Virus record (IMG/VR): IMGVR_UViG_3300033997_000035
Coordinates: 64,001-128,000 of that record
Source: a virus
DNA length: 64,000 bases
Direction: 5' to 3' (one strand)
Made by a program: the position numbers and the translations under genes. Below, piece by piece: positions 1-8,469 of the stretch. Positions within the stretch are counted from its first letter, which is position 1; every line of letters starts with the position of its first letter. The notes under the pieces are model-generated. The model saw only the letters and a program-made list of their open reading frames with translations. It was not told the DNA's origin and searched no databases.

Positions 1-1
1 T

Positions 2-1414
2 GATAATTTTATGATTGATAATGTTATAGAATATACTTTTAAATCTTACCCTGTATTATGGTTTACTGATACAATATTACGAACACTTTATTATGAGAAT
101 AATTGCCACATCTACTTAAACTTTGATTTTAAGTCTAAGGAAATACCTAAGCGTTGTAATGACTTCTTTAATGAACTTTGTGATGACTTTTACACACATC
201 TTACCAGTGTTCGTAGCAGGGTTAGTAAGGTTAAGATGAGATGCACTGTAAGGCTACTGCTTAAGAATATTAGTAGGTTAAAGTTCCATAAGAAATATGC
301 CCTTCTTTACAGTAAGAAAGAAGCTAACTGGGTCGGTGTAGGTAACCACTACTCCCATAACTACTTTGAGGAGCTAGTAAACTACCTAGTGTCGTTAGGT
401 GTCGTCAAGGATTTTACAGGATTCTCTTCCGATGATGGTAAAGACAACATAATGAGTATGTTGTTAGTGTTACCACAATTTATAGATAAATGTAATGGTT
501 TTGGGACTAACTTACACATGGACGAAGAGCTGTTACCAGAGGTTCGTGCTAACTGTGAGATTAGGGTCAAGAAGGGTAAGAATTCATATGATGTTGTAAA
601 ACCAAAGAAGGTGGAGGTAGATATGTATACGTTAGCAGACAATATCATGAGTCAGTTAAACGATCTTTTTAGAAACACATACATCACTATTGGTAATGTA
701 GCCATACCAGAATATTTTCTTACAAGGATATTCCGTGACAATATGCACCTTGCTGGCCGCTATCATGACAGGAGTGAAGTGCAAGGAGAGAACTCTAAAG
801 TCCGTTCTACAATACAGATCGACTTTGAAGACACGATAGAAATAGATTATAAATCCCTACACTACTCTATTGCCGCAGAGGAGCTTGGGTTAGACCTGAA
901 GGACAAAGACCCTTATGACTTTCCCTTTGACATACCGATAGACCAAGAGGAACTGATTACTTGGAAAAGTCAATATGGTATCGAAGATTACGATCCGATA
1001 CGTAATATTAAAAAGACAGCCTTGTTAACTATGTTTAATGCGATTGACAAGACATCCGCTATCAGAGGCATCTCAGATTCTATTCGTAAGGACTATAGGC
1101 GTAGGAACAAAAGTACTCGTAAGTATGTTGGGTTAAAGAACATTCCAGTAACTAAACTGGTTGAAGCTGTTATCCAACACAACCAAGATGTTGCTGCATA
1201 TTTCAATACAGGTGTGGGGATTAGATTTCAAAACCTAGATAGCAAGATGATTACCTACTGTGTTGAGCAGTTTATTTCTAAAAATCAAGTACTGTTACCA
1301 GTGCATGACAGTATTATAGTTAAGAAGAGTTTAACAGACTTCGGTGTGAAGTGTATGGAGGACGCTTTTGAGCATGTAATGGGTAGTAAGGTTAATTGTA
1401 GATTAAAGTTTTAA
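2..1414 (+). CDS. Family A DNA polymerase-like palm-domain protein (5' end may lie outside window)
   Basis: Counting from the ATG at 11 the protein is 467 residues. The last 200 residues carry weak versions of the family A polymerase motifs: motif A around D279 (IDYKSLHYSIA), a motif B-like helix R331xxKK335 with N343, and motif C V431-H432-D433 (PVHDSIIV, where classical Pol I has VHDE). No 3'-5' exonuclease domain is visible; the first 200 residues are unrecognised. The frame stays open to the window edge and no ribosome site precedes the ATG at 11, so the true start may be upstream. I infer a polymerase-like or replication-initiator palm protein. The glutamate missing from motif C makes activity uncertain. 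Confidence 0.6.
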   Translation, partial: DNFMIDNVIEYTFKSYPVLWFTDTILRTLYYENNCHIYLNFDFKSKEIPKRCNDFFNELCDDFYTHLTSVRSRVSKVKMRCTVRLLLKNISRLKFHKKYALLYSKKEANWVGVGNHYSHNYFEELVNYLVSLGVVKDFTGFSSDDGKDNIMSMLLVLPQFIDKCNGFGTNLHMDEELLPEVRANCEIRVKKGKNSYDVVKPKKVEVDMYTLADNIMSQLNDLFRNTYITIGNVAIPEYFLTRIFRDNMHLAGRYHDRSEVQGENSKVRSTIQIDFEDTIEIDYKSLHYSIAAEELGLDLKDKDPYDFPFDIPIDQEELITWKSQYGIEDYDPIRNIKKTALLTMFNAIDKTSAIRGISDSIRKDYRRRNKSTRKYVGLKNIPVTKLVEAVIQHNQDVAAYFNTGVGIRFQNLDSKMITYCVEQFISKNQVLLPVHDSIIVKKSLTDFGVKCMEDAFEHVMGSKVNCRLKF

Positions 1415-1427
1415 AGGAATGTAAGTT

Positions 1428-2636
1428 TTGAAATATTTAAAAGGTATGTGTTTTGAGATAAAAGGTTCTACTATAAAGCTAGAAGAGAAATTGACGGGCA
1501 GGGACTGGATAGTTACCTGTTCAAAGTGTTCTGAGGATTCGGAGTTATGGTCTTATGGTTCGATGGTGATTAAGATAGGAAGTCTTACAGGAGGTAGTCT
1601 TCCTTGCTCCTGCTCCAATAGTGCCAAATATACTGAAAATCAAAACATAATCAGGGTAAAAAGAGAGTGTAAAAATAGGGGTTATATTTTCACTAGGTGG
1701 GATGGTGAATATAAAAACCTCTCTAAAACAGGTTTCATAGCTTACGATACTTTGGTCGGTAAAGAGGTGATCATTAGGTCGGCAACTAAATTCCTCGCAG
1801 GAGAGGATAGTAATGAAAGAACATCTAATAAGATCAGGAAAAGTAAACTCAAGGATGACAGTTATTACACGGAACTTTTCAACAGTAATGGATGCTTCGC
1901 GAAAGGTACTATATTCAAAAGATGTGAAGACGTAGTAGGCGGAAGTGGGAGATTTGATAGGTGGGTATACTGGTGCCCTACTTGCGCTAATGATGATATA
2001 GCACTCTCTGAATTTGGTTGTAGTGGTTGGTTTCCTTCTAATTATAATAGTCTTAAAAGTGGCATGAGGTCTTGTAGGTGTACCAAACAATACCGCTATT
2101 CCGTAGAGGAGAACGAAGTTAGGCTTAAAAACTTAATTGAAAAGGAGGGGTGCTTTTGGGGAGGATGGGGAACAAACCAAGAAGGTATTGGCAATCCTTC
2201 TAAGAAGTTCAAATGGTATTGTAATAAAGGTCATGAAAATTCTACAAGTGTTAATAATTTCCTTAAGGGTAGAAGATGCTCGTTTCCTGAGTGTAGATAT
2301 AAAAACTCAGCAGTCTGTAATAATTACGGTTTTTACGAAGGTAGAGAATTAGATCTAGACTATCTTTATGTCATAAAGATGTATAACGAAAATGAGAGCT
2401 TCATAAAGATTGGTAGAAGTTTTTCACCAACTAGAAGGTTCCAAGTTCTTAGAAAGAAATATGAGATCGAAGAATTACATCTGGAATTTGGTATGCATAA
2501 AGATATATGGCTGAAAGAATCAATGTTACATGAGAAATATGCAGTATATCACTACACACCACTAATATCATTTAAAGGAGGCGTGTTTGAGTGTTTCACC
2601 AAGGAAGTGTTGACACACCTAAGCAAAGAATTCTAA
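1428..2636 (+). CDS. GIY-YIG homing-type endonuclease with N-terminal cysteine modules
   Basis: TTG start behind AAAGGAAT. The 402-residue protein has repeated CxxC/CxC modules (CSKCSED, CSCSNSAKY, CPTCANDD, CRCTKQY) and a C-terminal GIY-YIG/T5orf172-like domain (LYVIKMY then IKIGRSFSPTRRF, later ESMLHEKY with the metal-binding glutamate position). Such genes are free-standing homing nucleases: the cysteine modules probably bind DNA and the C-terminus cuts. It sits between the polymerase-like gene and a methyltransferase. A related cysteine-rich architecture recurs in the genes at 23722-24939 and 60686-61660. Confidence 0.75.
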   Translation: MKYLKGMCFEIKGSTIKLEEKLTGRDWIVTCSKCSEDSELWSYGSMVIKIGSLTGGSLPCSCSNSAKYTENQNIIRVKRECKNRGYIFTRWDGEYKNLSKTGFIAYDTLVGKEVIIRSATKFLAGEDSNERTSNKIRKSKLKDDSYYTELFNSNGCFAKGTIFKRCEDVVGGSGRFDRWVYWCPTCANDDIALSEFGCSGWFPSNYNSLKSGMRSCRCTKQYRYSVEENEVRLKNLIEKEGCFWGGWGTNQEGIGNPSKKFKWYCNKGHENSTSVNNFLKGRRCSFPECRYKNSAVCNNYGFYEGRELDLDYLYVIKMYNENESFIKIGRSFSPTRRFQVLRKKYEIEELHLEFGMHKDIWLKESMLHEKYAVYHYTPLISFKGGVFECFTKEVLTHLSKEF

Positions 2637-2680
2637 AATAACACTCGATCCAATTCTAAGATTACAATTTAAGGGGGTAT

Positions 2681-3169
2681 ATGACTAATATTAACGATAA
2701 GGTGTATACACCGCATCACATAGTAGATGAAGTTATTGATATTTTCAAACAGTACTACAATGGAGGTACTATATTAGAGCCATTTGCAGGAGGAGGGGCT
2801 TTCTTGGATAAACTTCCTGTAGGTTCCTTGTGGTGTGAAATAGATGATGGTGTAGATTTCTTAGACTTTAGTGGAAATGTTGAATGGGTTGTAACTAACC
2901 CACCATATTCTACTTTTGATGAGATGCTACGAAAGATGATGGAAGTCACCAATAATATGATCTTGTTGATACCTGTCAATAAGATACTTTCCAGTATGCC
3001 AAGACTGATGGATATAAAACGCTCTGGTTTTTATATAAACCATATACATTATATAGGAAGTGGTAGGCAGATTGGATTCCCTTTCGGATTCCCTGTGGGT
3101 GCTGTGATACTCACTAAAAATTCCAGTGATGTAAAACTTACATATTCCGATAGATGTAAACATAAATAA
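2681..3169 (+). CDS. Small class I SAM-dependent DNA methyltransferase-like protein
   Basis: 162 residues behind AAGGGGG. An N-terminal YTPHHI segment, a SAM-binding motif I (LEPFAGGGAFLD) and the N6-adenine catalytic motif NPPYS are visible. The protein has the core Rossmann fold but is short for a stand-alone methyltransferase and has no obvious target-recognition domain, so specificity is unknown. It may modify phage DNA against restriction, or act on another amino group. Two further adenine methyltransferase-like genes lie at 53583 and 54825. Confidence 0.7.
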   Translation: MTNINDKVYTPHHIVDEVIDIFKQYYNGGTILEPFAGGGAFLDKLPVGSLWCEIDDGVDFLDFSGNVEWVVTNPPYSTFDEMLRKMMEVTNNMILLIPVNKILSSMPRLMDIKRSGFYINHIHYIGSGRQIGFPFGFPVGAVILTKNSSDVKLTYSDRCKHK

Positions 3170-3172
3170 CGC

Positions 3173-3201
3173 TTGACACAGATACCAGATGAGGCTACTC
3201 T
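3173..3201 (+). promoter_or_regulatory. Sigma70-like promoter candidate
   Basis: TTGACA at 3173-3178, 17-base spacer, TACTCT at 3196-3201, just upstream of the HD hydrolase gene. It overlaps the hairpin at 3182-3219, so one of the two roles may be weak. Confidence 0.45.
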
Positions 3202-3219
3202 TGTCTGGTATTTTAATTT
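3182..3219 (+). terminator. Hairpin with T-rich tail, possible terminator
   Basis: ATACCAGA (3182-3189) pairs with TCTGGTAT (3204-3211), followed by TTTAATTT. It lies just after the methyltransferase stop codon. Confidence 0.55.
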
Positions 3220-3231
3220 AAGGAGGACAAC

Positions 3232-3669
3232 ATGACACTATCACGCAACATGGTACAGGTATTAAACTTTGCTGTAGCAAAACATCATGGACAAAAGTAT
3301 GGCGACAAAGAATACTTCCATCACTTAGATAACGTATATCAAACGTACTGTTATTTGTTTGGTGAACCTGACGAACAGACATTTATGTTGGTCTACTGTC
3401 ACGATATACTTGAGGACACAGATGCTACAGTGCAGGAATTACTAGAGATGGGGTTGAGTGAGGATTCGATATCTTCATTACTTAAACTTACCAAGAAGAA
3501 AGGTGTACCTAATCACAAATACTTGTCGGATTTAGTGTATGACAGGGATGCGTTGCTAGTTAAGATTGCAGACTCTACTTCCAACTTGAACTATAGTCTT
3601 CGGGACGGTAACGATAGGTTGATTGTAAAATACACCAACAACCTTAGATACCTTTATCAATTTGTTTAG
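3232..3669 (+). CDS. SpoT/MESH1-like HD-domain (p)ppGpp hydrolase candidate
   Basis: 145 residues behind AAGGAGG. It shows the HD superfamily pattern of SpoT/RelA hydrolase domains: H31, the H57-D58 pair in YCHDILEDT, E61-D62, a LLKLTKKKG segment, and D114 in VKIADSTSNL (SpoT-type: KLADRLHNL). Length and motif order match small alarmone hydrolases that lack a synthetase domain. The inferred role is removal of host (p)ppGpp or a related nucleotide during infection. Substrate is not proven by sequence. It is followed by two tiny membrane protein genes. Confidence 0.75.
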   Translation: MTLSRNMVQVLNFAVAKHHGQKYGDKEYFHHLDNVYQTYCYLFGEPDEQTFMLVYCHDILEDTDATVQELLEMGLSEDSISSLLKLTKKKGVPNHKYLSDLVYDRDALLVKIADSTSNLNYSLRDGNDRLIVKYTNNLRYLYQFV

Positions 3670-3678
3670 GAGAATAAC

Positions 3679-3804
3679 ATGGAAACATTGATAGGTGGGT
3701 TGATACTGTGGGGTGGTATTTCTGTGGTAGTGCTAATGTTTGTGCTACTCGCTACTGTCGGTAATGGTGATCTCCTACATAAAATTGTTAAACTATATAT
3801 ATAA
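3679..3804 (+). CDS. Small membrane protein
   Basis: 41 residues, start METLIGG behind AGGAGAATAAC. One hydrophobic helix spans nearly the whole N-terminal two thirds (GGLILWGGISVVVLMFVLLA), with a short basic C-terminus. Function unknown. Confidence 0.55.
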   Translation: METLIGGLILWGGISVVVLMFVLLATVGNGDLLHKIVKLYI

Positions 3805-3818
3805 ATCCTAAGAAGGAG

Positions 3819-3968
3819 ATGGACGTAGGGTTTCTGCTACTACTCCTGACAATCCTACCATTAGTGCTGATTGTTGTGGTATTGTTTGCAGCAGCGTATG
3901 TGGTGGAAATAATTTACACAAAGACACTAGAGCCGATATTGTCTATTAAACTATTTAAAGGAGAATAA
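3819..3968 (+). CDS. Small membrane protein, start uncertain
   Basis: 49 residues with one long hydrophobic helix (LLLLLTILPLVLIVVVLFAA). The AAGGAG site abuts the ATG with almost no spacing, so initiation here is doubtful, but no other start fits. The stop lies two bases before the next ATG. Confidence 0.4.
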   Translation: MDVGFLLLLLTILPLVLIVVVLFAAAYVVEIIYTKTLEPILSIKLFKGE

Positions 3969-3969
3969 C

Positions 3970-4407
3970 ATGAAACTACATTGTGCAAAGTGTAACAAGC
4001 AACTCACACATGACTTGTATAAAGTGTCAGTGAGCCGATTAAATGGTGTTGTGCTTAATATTAATGATATTTGGCACAAAGATACTGGGTGTGATTATCC
4101 CAGAAGTGATATTAAATCTGGGCTATTCTATGAAACACGGAATCGTCCTAAAGAGAATAACAAGTGGCACGATGATAAACCAGCACAAATCATCCGTAAG
4201 ATTAAGAGTGAATTTGTAGTAGCTGAAGCTAGTATGTGTGATGGTGTGATCCCTCTGTTCAAATCAGGATATGGCTGCTGTAATTATAGTATGGGAGAAC
4301 CATTGATGTGCGAGTGTGGTAATCACGTAGGTAGTATGTATCTAGATTGCTACGAAGATAAGAGTGTGCACTTGATTAAAGATAGCGTAGTTCGGGTTTA
4401 TAAATAA
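3970..4407 (+). CDS. Hypothetical protein with CxxC motifs
   Basis: 145 residues behind AAAGGAG. The N-terminal CAKC and a C-terminal CECGNHVGSMYLDC could bind zinc. No catalytic motif recognised. Flanked by small membrane protein genes. Confidence 0.7.
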   Translation: MKLHCAKCNKQLTHDLYKVSVSRLNGVVLNINDIWHKDTGCDYPRSDIKSGLFYETRNRPKENNKWHDDKPAQIIRKIKSEFVVAEASMCDGVIPLFKSGYGCCNYSMGEPLMCECGNHVGSMYLDCYEDKSVHLIKDSVVRVYK

Positions 4408-4417
4408 GGAGAAACAT

Positions 4418-4588
4418 ATGTTAGTATTATTAACAATTGGTATTGGGGTGTGTTCGCTGTTGCAGGGTTATGTTGGAAATGATATAGCAGGGAACATACT
4501 TCTGGCGTTTATGTGGTTACCACTCATTGCAGGTAGTGCTATTGATTACTACTTCAAATGTAAATCTGAATATGATAGCAAGAAGTAA
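4418..4588 (+). CDS. Small membrane protein
   Basis: 56 residues behind AAGGAG. Two hydrophobic stretches (MLVLLTIGIGVCSLL and GNILLAFMWLPLIAG) and a basic C-terminus (YDSKK). Function unknown. Confidence 0.6.
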   Translation: MLVLLTIGIGVCSLLQGYVGNDIAGNILLAFMWLPLIAGSAIDYYFKCKSEYDSKK

Positions 4589-4714
4589 CAGTAATATACC
4601 AATTTAAACGCAATAGGAATCATTCTGAGCCACTTTCTACACAAGGTAATATGATGGTGGCTTGGATGTATTATAATCGATTGTAGAGCGTCCTATAGAC
4701 TATGAGGAGGGTAA

Positions 4715-4870
4715 ATGAAGCGCACATTCACATCACACTACAAATGGGGTGATAGTAATCGCAACAAACTTATTGCAAATATGATTGCACAAGGGTATAG
4801 TGTGAAGTATCGCTGGGAGCCGCAAATTATTGGTGAACCGCTGGTTATTATTTGGGAACGTGATTATTAA
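4715..4870 (+). CDS. Hypothetical small basic protein
   Basis: 51 residues behind a strong GAGGAGGG site, soluble and rich in aromatic and basic residues (SHYKWGDSNRNK at the N-terminus). Function not recognised. The 126 bases before it have no gene; AGCCAC/GTGGCT arms there could form a weak hairpin. Confidence 0.55.
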   Translation: MKRTFTSHYKWGDSNRNKLIANMIAQGYSVKYRWEPQIIGEPLVIIWERDY

Positions 4871-4891
4871 ATCACAGTAAGGAGGGTTGAT

Positions 4892-5653
4892 ATGGATACT
4901 GGTGATATTTATAAAACAAACTTTTGTGGTGACATCGAAGTTATTAACTATATAAATAACAAAAATGTACGGATAAAATTCATAGAATCTGGGCATATGA
5001 AATACACTACGTCTAGGTGTATACGACTAGGGGAAGTAAAAGACCCTTATTCCAAAACAGTATTCGGTGTAGGTTACTTAGGTGAAGGGAGGTTCACTTC
5101 GACCGTCAAAGGTAAAACAACAGAACCTTATGTAAAGTGGTACAGTATGATTAGGAGATGCCATAGTGTACTAGCCTTAAAGAACCGCCCAACATACTCT
5201 GACTGTACTATATGTAAAGATTGGTATAATTTTCAGAGTTTTGCAGAGTGGTGGACATCAAATAAACCTTCAGGTCTTTACGATATTAAATGGGAGTTAG
5301 ATAAAGATTTGCTATCGTCTTGTGAAGGTAAGGTATACTCCCCTAATAATTGTTCTATTATATCTGCAAGTTTAAATTCTTTTATGACAGAGAGGCAGAA
5401 CTGTAGAGGGGATTTTAAAATAGGGGTTTGTGAAAGAACGGGAAGGTCTGGTGTATTTCTGGCATATTGTAATAATCCATTTTTACTGAAACAAGAATAT
5501 CTAGGTCAGTTTGATAATGAGGAAGATGCTCACTATGCATACAAACTAAGAAAATTTGAGTTAGCAAAAGAATTGGCGTATTTACCTGAAAATATACACG
5601 TTGCGTGTAGTATATTAAATAAATATAAAATTGGAGGTTCTGATGTTAAATAA
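4892..5653 (+). CDS. HNH/AP2-type phage homing endonuclease-like protein
   Basis: 253 residues behind AAGGAGGG. The centre has the pattern common in phage HNH-annotated homing proteins: WYSMIRRC, YSDCTICKDWYNFQSFAEWW, then LDKDLLSSCEGKVYSPNNCS. The C-terminus (IGVCERTGRSGVFLAY to NEEDAHYAY) resembles an AP2-like DNA-binding hairpin. It lacks the N-terminal cysteine modules of its relative at 60686-61660. Its last bases overlap the start of the exonuclease gene, as expected for an inserted mobile gene. Activity is inferred. Confidence 0.65.
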   Translation: MDTGDIYKTNFCGDIEVINYINNKNVRIKFIESGHMKYTTSRCIRLGEVKDPYSKTVFGVGYLGEGRFTSTVKGKTTEPYVKWYSMIRRCHSVLALKNRPTYSDCTICKDWYNFQSFAEWWTSNKPSGLYDIKWELDKDLLSSCEGKVYSPNNCSIISASLNSFMTERQNCRGDFKIGVCERTGRSGVFLAYCNNPFLLKQEYLGQFDNEEDAHYAYKLRKFELAKELAYLPENIHVACSILNKYKIGGSDVK

Positions 5654-6356
5654 ATCTAAAATCGTAGACGTAGAAACTGCTAGCCTTAAAGGTGGTATTT
5701 GCGAGTTGGCAAGTGTTGAAATTGGGATGGATGGTAAACTTAAACCTAATTCACTAAAGGTTGATAGAGTTAATCCAGAGTGTCAGATTAGCTTCGAGGC
5801 GATGGCAGTCCATAACATAACCCAGTCTGATGTTGAGAATTGTCCACCAATTGATCAAGTATATAACAAACACCAGTTGAAAGGTGATGGATACATCATT
5901 GCACACAATGCAGCATTTGACCTTAAGATGTTGCCATCAGACTTTGTACTCCCAAACCAGAAGGTATTATGCACACTGGAGTTAGCAAGAGCATTGTATC
6001 CAAAAGGTGTAGTAGAGTCTCACAAACTTGGTGTGTTGTTCTATCAGTTTGGTTTGAATGAGAAATTTAGTTTCAAAGGTGACTTCCATTCCGCTGGTTA
6101 TGATGTTCAAGTGACATCTGCTGTATTGGAGTATATGCTCAAGGATAAAGGATTGAACTTAGATACCGCATATGCGTTACTTAATCAACCTATTGAACTA
6201 ACACATTGCTTCATGAAGAAGTATCGTGACCAAGAAAAGACTTGGGAGTGGGTGGTTAAGAATGACGATAATTATGTTCGTTGGTTACTTGCTAATTTCA
6301 ACTGGGGAGATGATAATAAAGAATTAGTGCAATACCTCAAGGAGAATGTAGCATGA
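5643..6356 (+). CDS. DEDDh 3'-5' exonuclease (DnaQ/ExoX-like)
   Basis: 237 residues. Motif Exo I is VDVETASL, Exo II is HNAAFDLKML and Exo III-epsilon is HSAGYDVQVT, giving the D-E-D-H-D set. The domain alone accounts for the first 170 residues. The ATG at 5643 is preferred over the in-frame TTG at 5631 because TTGGAGG is its ribosome site. Likely a stand-alone proofreading or DNA-degrading exonuclease. Confidence 0.85.
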   Translation: MLNKSKIVDVETASLKGGICELASVEIGMDGKLKPNSLKVDRVNPECQISFEAMAVHNITQSDVENCPPIDQVYNKHQLKGDGYIIAHNAAFDLKMLPSDFVLPNQKVLCTLELARALYPKGVVESHKLGVLFYQFGLNEKFSFKGDFHSAGYDVQVTSAVLEYMLKDKGLNLDTAYALLNQPIELTHCFMKKYRDQEKTWEWVVKNDDNYVRWLLANFNWGDDNKELVQYLKENVA

Positions 6357-6553
6357 TCATCGAATACAAAGGAACACTTGACATTATCGTAGATCCACAT
6401 ACAATGGAGACTGTTTCAGCACCATTCATGTTCCAAAGTAATGGTGTCCTGACGAACGATAAGATTAAAGTTGAGGCAAGTAAGTATATCCATGAGCAAA
6501 CTGTGTTTTATGGGGTTGCAGGGTTGGATTACAAATGGGAGGTTGTGGGATGA
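6353..6553 (+). CDS. Hypothetical protein
   Basis: 66 residues, overlaps the exonuclease stop by 4 bases (ATGA), so it is translationally coupled. No recognised motif. Confidence 0.6.
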   Translation: MIIEYKGTLDIIVDPHTMETVSAPFMFQSNGVLTNDKIKVEASKYIHEQTVFYGVAGLDYKWEVVG

Positions 6554-6750
6554 GTAATAAAACATACACTATTAAACAAATACGTGAAATGTTAGATGAC
6601 ATGGAAGAAAACATGTGTTGGACTAGATACCTTGATTGTGTTGAAGGGTTTAAGGAGGTTCATGAGTTGTTACAAACAATTGAGGATAACGAAGATAGTG
6701 ACGTTCAAGACGATGAATGTATTGACGTGATGGCAGAGTTGAATGGATAG
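6550..6750 (+). CDS. Hypothetical acidic protein
   Basis: 66 residues from the ATG at 6550 (GGGAGGTTGTGGG before it; overlaps the previous stop). Strongly acidic C-terminal half (EDNEDSDVQDDE). Last gene of the left plus-strand block, directly followed by a terminator. Confidence 0.6.
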   Translation: MSNKTYTIKQIREMLDDMEENMCWTRYLDCVEGFKEVHELLQTIEDNEDSDVQDDECIDVMAELNG

Positions 6751-6753
6751 CAC

Positions 6754-6785
6754 AAAGCCCTTAGAAGTGATTCTAAGGGCTTTTC
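6754..6785 (+). terminator. Strong rho-independent terminator, probably bidirectional
   Basis: AAAGCCCTTAGAA pairs with TTCTAAGGGCTTT around loop GTGA, with T residues on one side and A residues on the other. It separates two convergent transcription units. Confidence 0.9.
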
Positions 6786-6786
6786 T

Positions 6787-7068
6787 CTACTCAGGGCTAC
6801 TCTGGTATCTCCAAGGGTATAACTCGCGATTACGTGCTTCTTTGACCTCTAGTTTTAGCTCTGTAACACCTTCCTTCAGATACTTTACATCCTGTGACAT
6901 AATAATACTCTGCTCAAGGAGTAAATCTAGCTTAGCCTCAGATGTCTCCCTGAATTTAGTGTTAGCCTGAACTTCACTGTATAAAGATACAGTACCAACT
7001 AGCAATATTACACTCAGACTCACACTGACTGGGGCGATGTATAATTGTGCAAACTCTTTGAATGTCAT
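6787..7068 (-). CDS. Small membrane-anchored coiled-coil protein (holin/spanin-like position unknown)
   Basis: 93 residues. One transmembrane helix near residues 10-30 (IAPVSVSLSVILLVGTVSLY) followed by a heptad-rich charged region. It is the last gene of the leftward structural unit. The topology would fit an i-spanin or holin accessory protein, but no diagnostic motif is present. Confidence 0.65.
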   Translation of the reverse strand: MTFKEFAQLYIAPVSVSLSVILLVGTVSLYSEVQANTKFRETSEAKLDLLLEQSIIMSQDVKYLKEGVTELKLEVKEARNRELYPWRYQSSPE

Positions 7069-7069
7069 T

Positions 7070-7609
7070 TTACGGCCATCCTCTATATTTACGACGATCG
7101 CAGATACTACCTATAGACCAGCCATTACGTGAGTCTGAATTGGTGGCAACCTTGTCATATTGTTTCTGTGAAACACCACCGATGATGACGGAGCCAGAGT
7201 TGTTGGTGGTATATTGATCAATAGGATTGCATCCTATAGTGGAAGGGTCTGCTAAAAGGTCTTCGAGAACCTTGTCCCAGCCAGAAGCTGTCCCAGAGGA
7301 AGTACCAACATCCCACTCGACGGTAACTTGGCGCTGGCCCACTTTTTCGATCCGCTTCTTAACCTCACCTGTACCCACAGCACCAGAGGAACCTTTAGCT
7401 TCGTTACGGATTAACCACCTAAGAACATCTAAGGTAGAGTAATAAGTAATTTTACATAAATCTTCTCCATACTTACCGATGTTCATTGCGATGAGGATTT
7501 GCATATCAGCAGATGATATTAAGCTTGTACTAATGTTACCAAGAAAAAATCTTATGTAACTTTCTATTTCGTTCAAATCTGGAGGGAGTGTTGTTGGAAA
7601 CCCTGACAT
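7070..7609 (-). CDS. Putative head completion or neck protein
   Basis: 179 residues behind AGGAGATACT. Begins PTTLPPDLNEIESYIRFFLG, with a long middle helix (LDVLRWLIRNEAK) and a glycine/serine-rich C-terminal half (SGSVIIGGVSQKQYD). Its place after the capsid genes in reading direction suggests a connector role, like lambda FII-region genes. The four genes at 7730-11064 lie between it and the capsid. Assignment is by context only. Confidence 0.55.
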   Translation of the reverse strand: MSGFPTTLPPDLNEIESYIRFFLGNISTSLISSADMQILIAMNIGKYGEDLCKITYYSTLDVLRWLIRNEAKGSSGAVGTGEVKKRIEKVGQRQVTVEWDVGTSSGTASGWDKVLEDLLADPSTIGCNPIDQYTTNNSGSVIIGGVSQKQYDKVATNSDSRNGWSIGSICDRRKYRGWP

Positions 7610-7640
7610 AGTATCTCCTAAAATAATTTCAAATAATCTA

Positions 7641-7700
7641 TTGACATCTCTTAATCAGCATTATACCATTTATCCCAAGTTAACTAAATAGGTGGTTAAC
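7641..7700 (+). promoter_or_regulatory. Promoter and inverted-repeat operator candidate before the antirepressor
   Basis: TTGACA (7641-7646), 17 bases, TACCAT (7664-7669). Just downstream, two GTTAAC sites (7679-7684 and 7695-7700) lie 16 bases apart, placed like an operator near the start point. Confidence 0.45.
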
Positions 7701-7729
7701 GAAGGTAATTTTAACAAAGGAGAAATATT

Positions 7730-8458
7730 ATGAACGAAGTAAAGAAGTTTGACCATGAGTTATTTGGGCAGTTGAGCGTGATTATGTATGAGGATAAACC
7801 GCACTTCATTGCTAACGAGGTTGTAAATATCCTTGGATATAAGAACAAGAGTGAAACCTTACAATATCACTGTAAGTCTGTGATTAAATTAGATTATAGC
7901 AAAATGCTAGAATTGAAAATGGAGGCAAAACCTACTGGAATTCAAATCATCCCAGAGAGTGACGTCTACCGTTTAATCATGCGTAGTAACTTACCCAATG
8001 CTGAACAATTCCAAGACTGGGTAATGGAAGAAGTGTTACCTTCTCTACGTAAGACTGGTGGCTTCGTATCAGATGTTGACCAGATCATCGAGACATTCTA
8101 CAAGAACGAAGCTCCACACATTAAGGAAGTTATTCGTGCTGGTTTAAACTTCCAGAAGAATAACCAGCATAAGATTGACTTCGCTGATGATGTGGCAGAT
8201 GTCGTGAACTTACGTTCCATGAATGAAGTTGCTAAGGCATTTGGTGTAGGTCGAAATAAGATGTTTGCGAAGATGCGTGACTTAGGTATTCTGGATATTA
8301 AGAATGCACCGTATCAGACATACATTGATCGCGGTTACTTCAAAGTTAACCAAGTAACTAAACATAGCTTCCTGCATAATGTGACTATGGTTACAGGAAA
8401 AGGTGAAGTTTGGTTACATAAGAAGCTTAAAGAAGAATCCTTCTTGTTAGCGGCTTAA
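7730..8458 (+). CDS. ant: Phage antirepressor: BRO-N plus KilA-C-type ANT domain
   Basis: 242 residues behind AAAGGAG. An N-terminal BRO-N domain (FGQLSVIMYEDKPHFIANEVVNILGY, then NAEQFQDWVMEEVLPSLRKTGGF, split here by context) is followed by an ANT domain (SMNEVAKAFGVGRNKMFAKMRDLGI, C-terminal TGKGEVWLHKKL). Such proteins bind DNA or repressors and change phage gene expression. No repressor is seen nearby. A promoter with a paired GTTAAC site precedes it. Confidence 0.85.
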   Translation: MNEVKKFDHELFGQLSVIMYEDKPHFIANEVVNILGYKNKSETLQYHCKSVIKLDYSKMLELKMEAKPTGIQIIPESDVYRLIMRSNLPNAEQFQDWVMEEVLPSLRKTGGFVSDVDQIIETFYKNEAPHIKEVIRAGLNFQKNNQHKIDFADDVADVVNLRSMNEVAKAFGVGRNKMFAKMRDLGILDIKNAPYQTYIDRGYFKVNQVTKHSFLHNVTMVTGKGEVWLHKKLKEESFLLAA

Positions 8459-8469
8459 TTGGAGGATAT

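Noticed and set aside
1545-2090. 181-codon antisense ORF within the GIY-YIG gene
   Set aside because: Shadow of the cysteine-rich real gene; no start signal.
6743-6970. Plus-strand 75-codon ORF after the terminator
   Set aside because: Runs through the terminator hairpin and is antisense to the membrane coiled-coil gene, which has a proper start.
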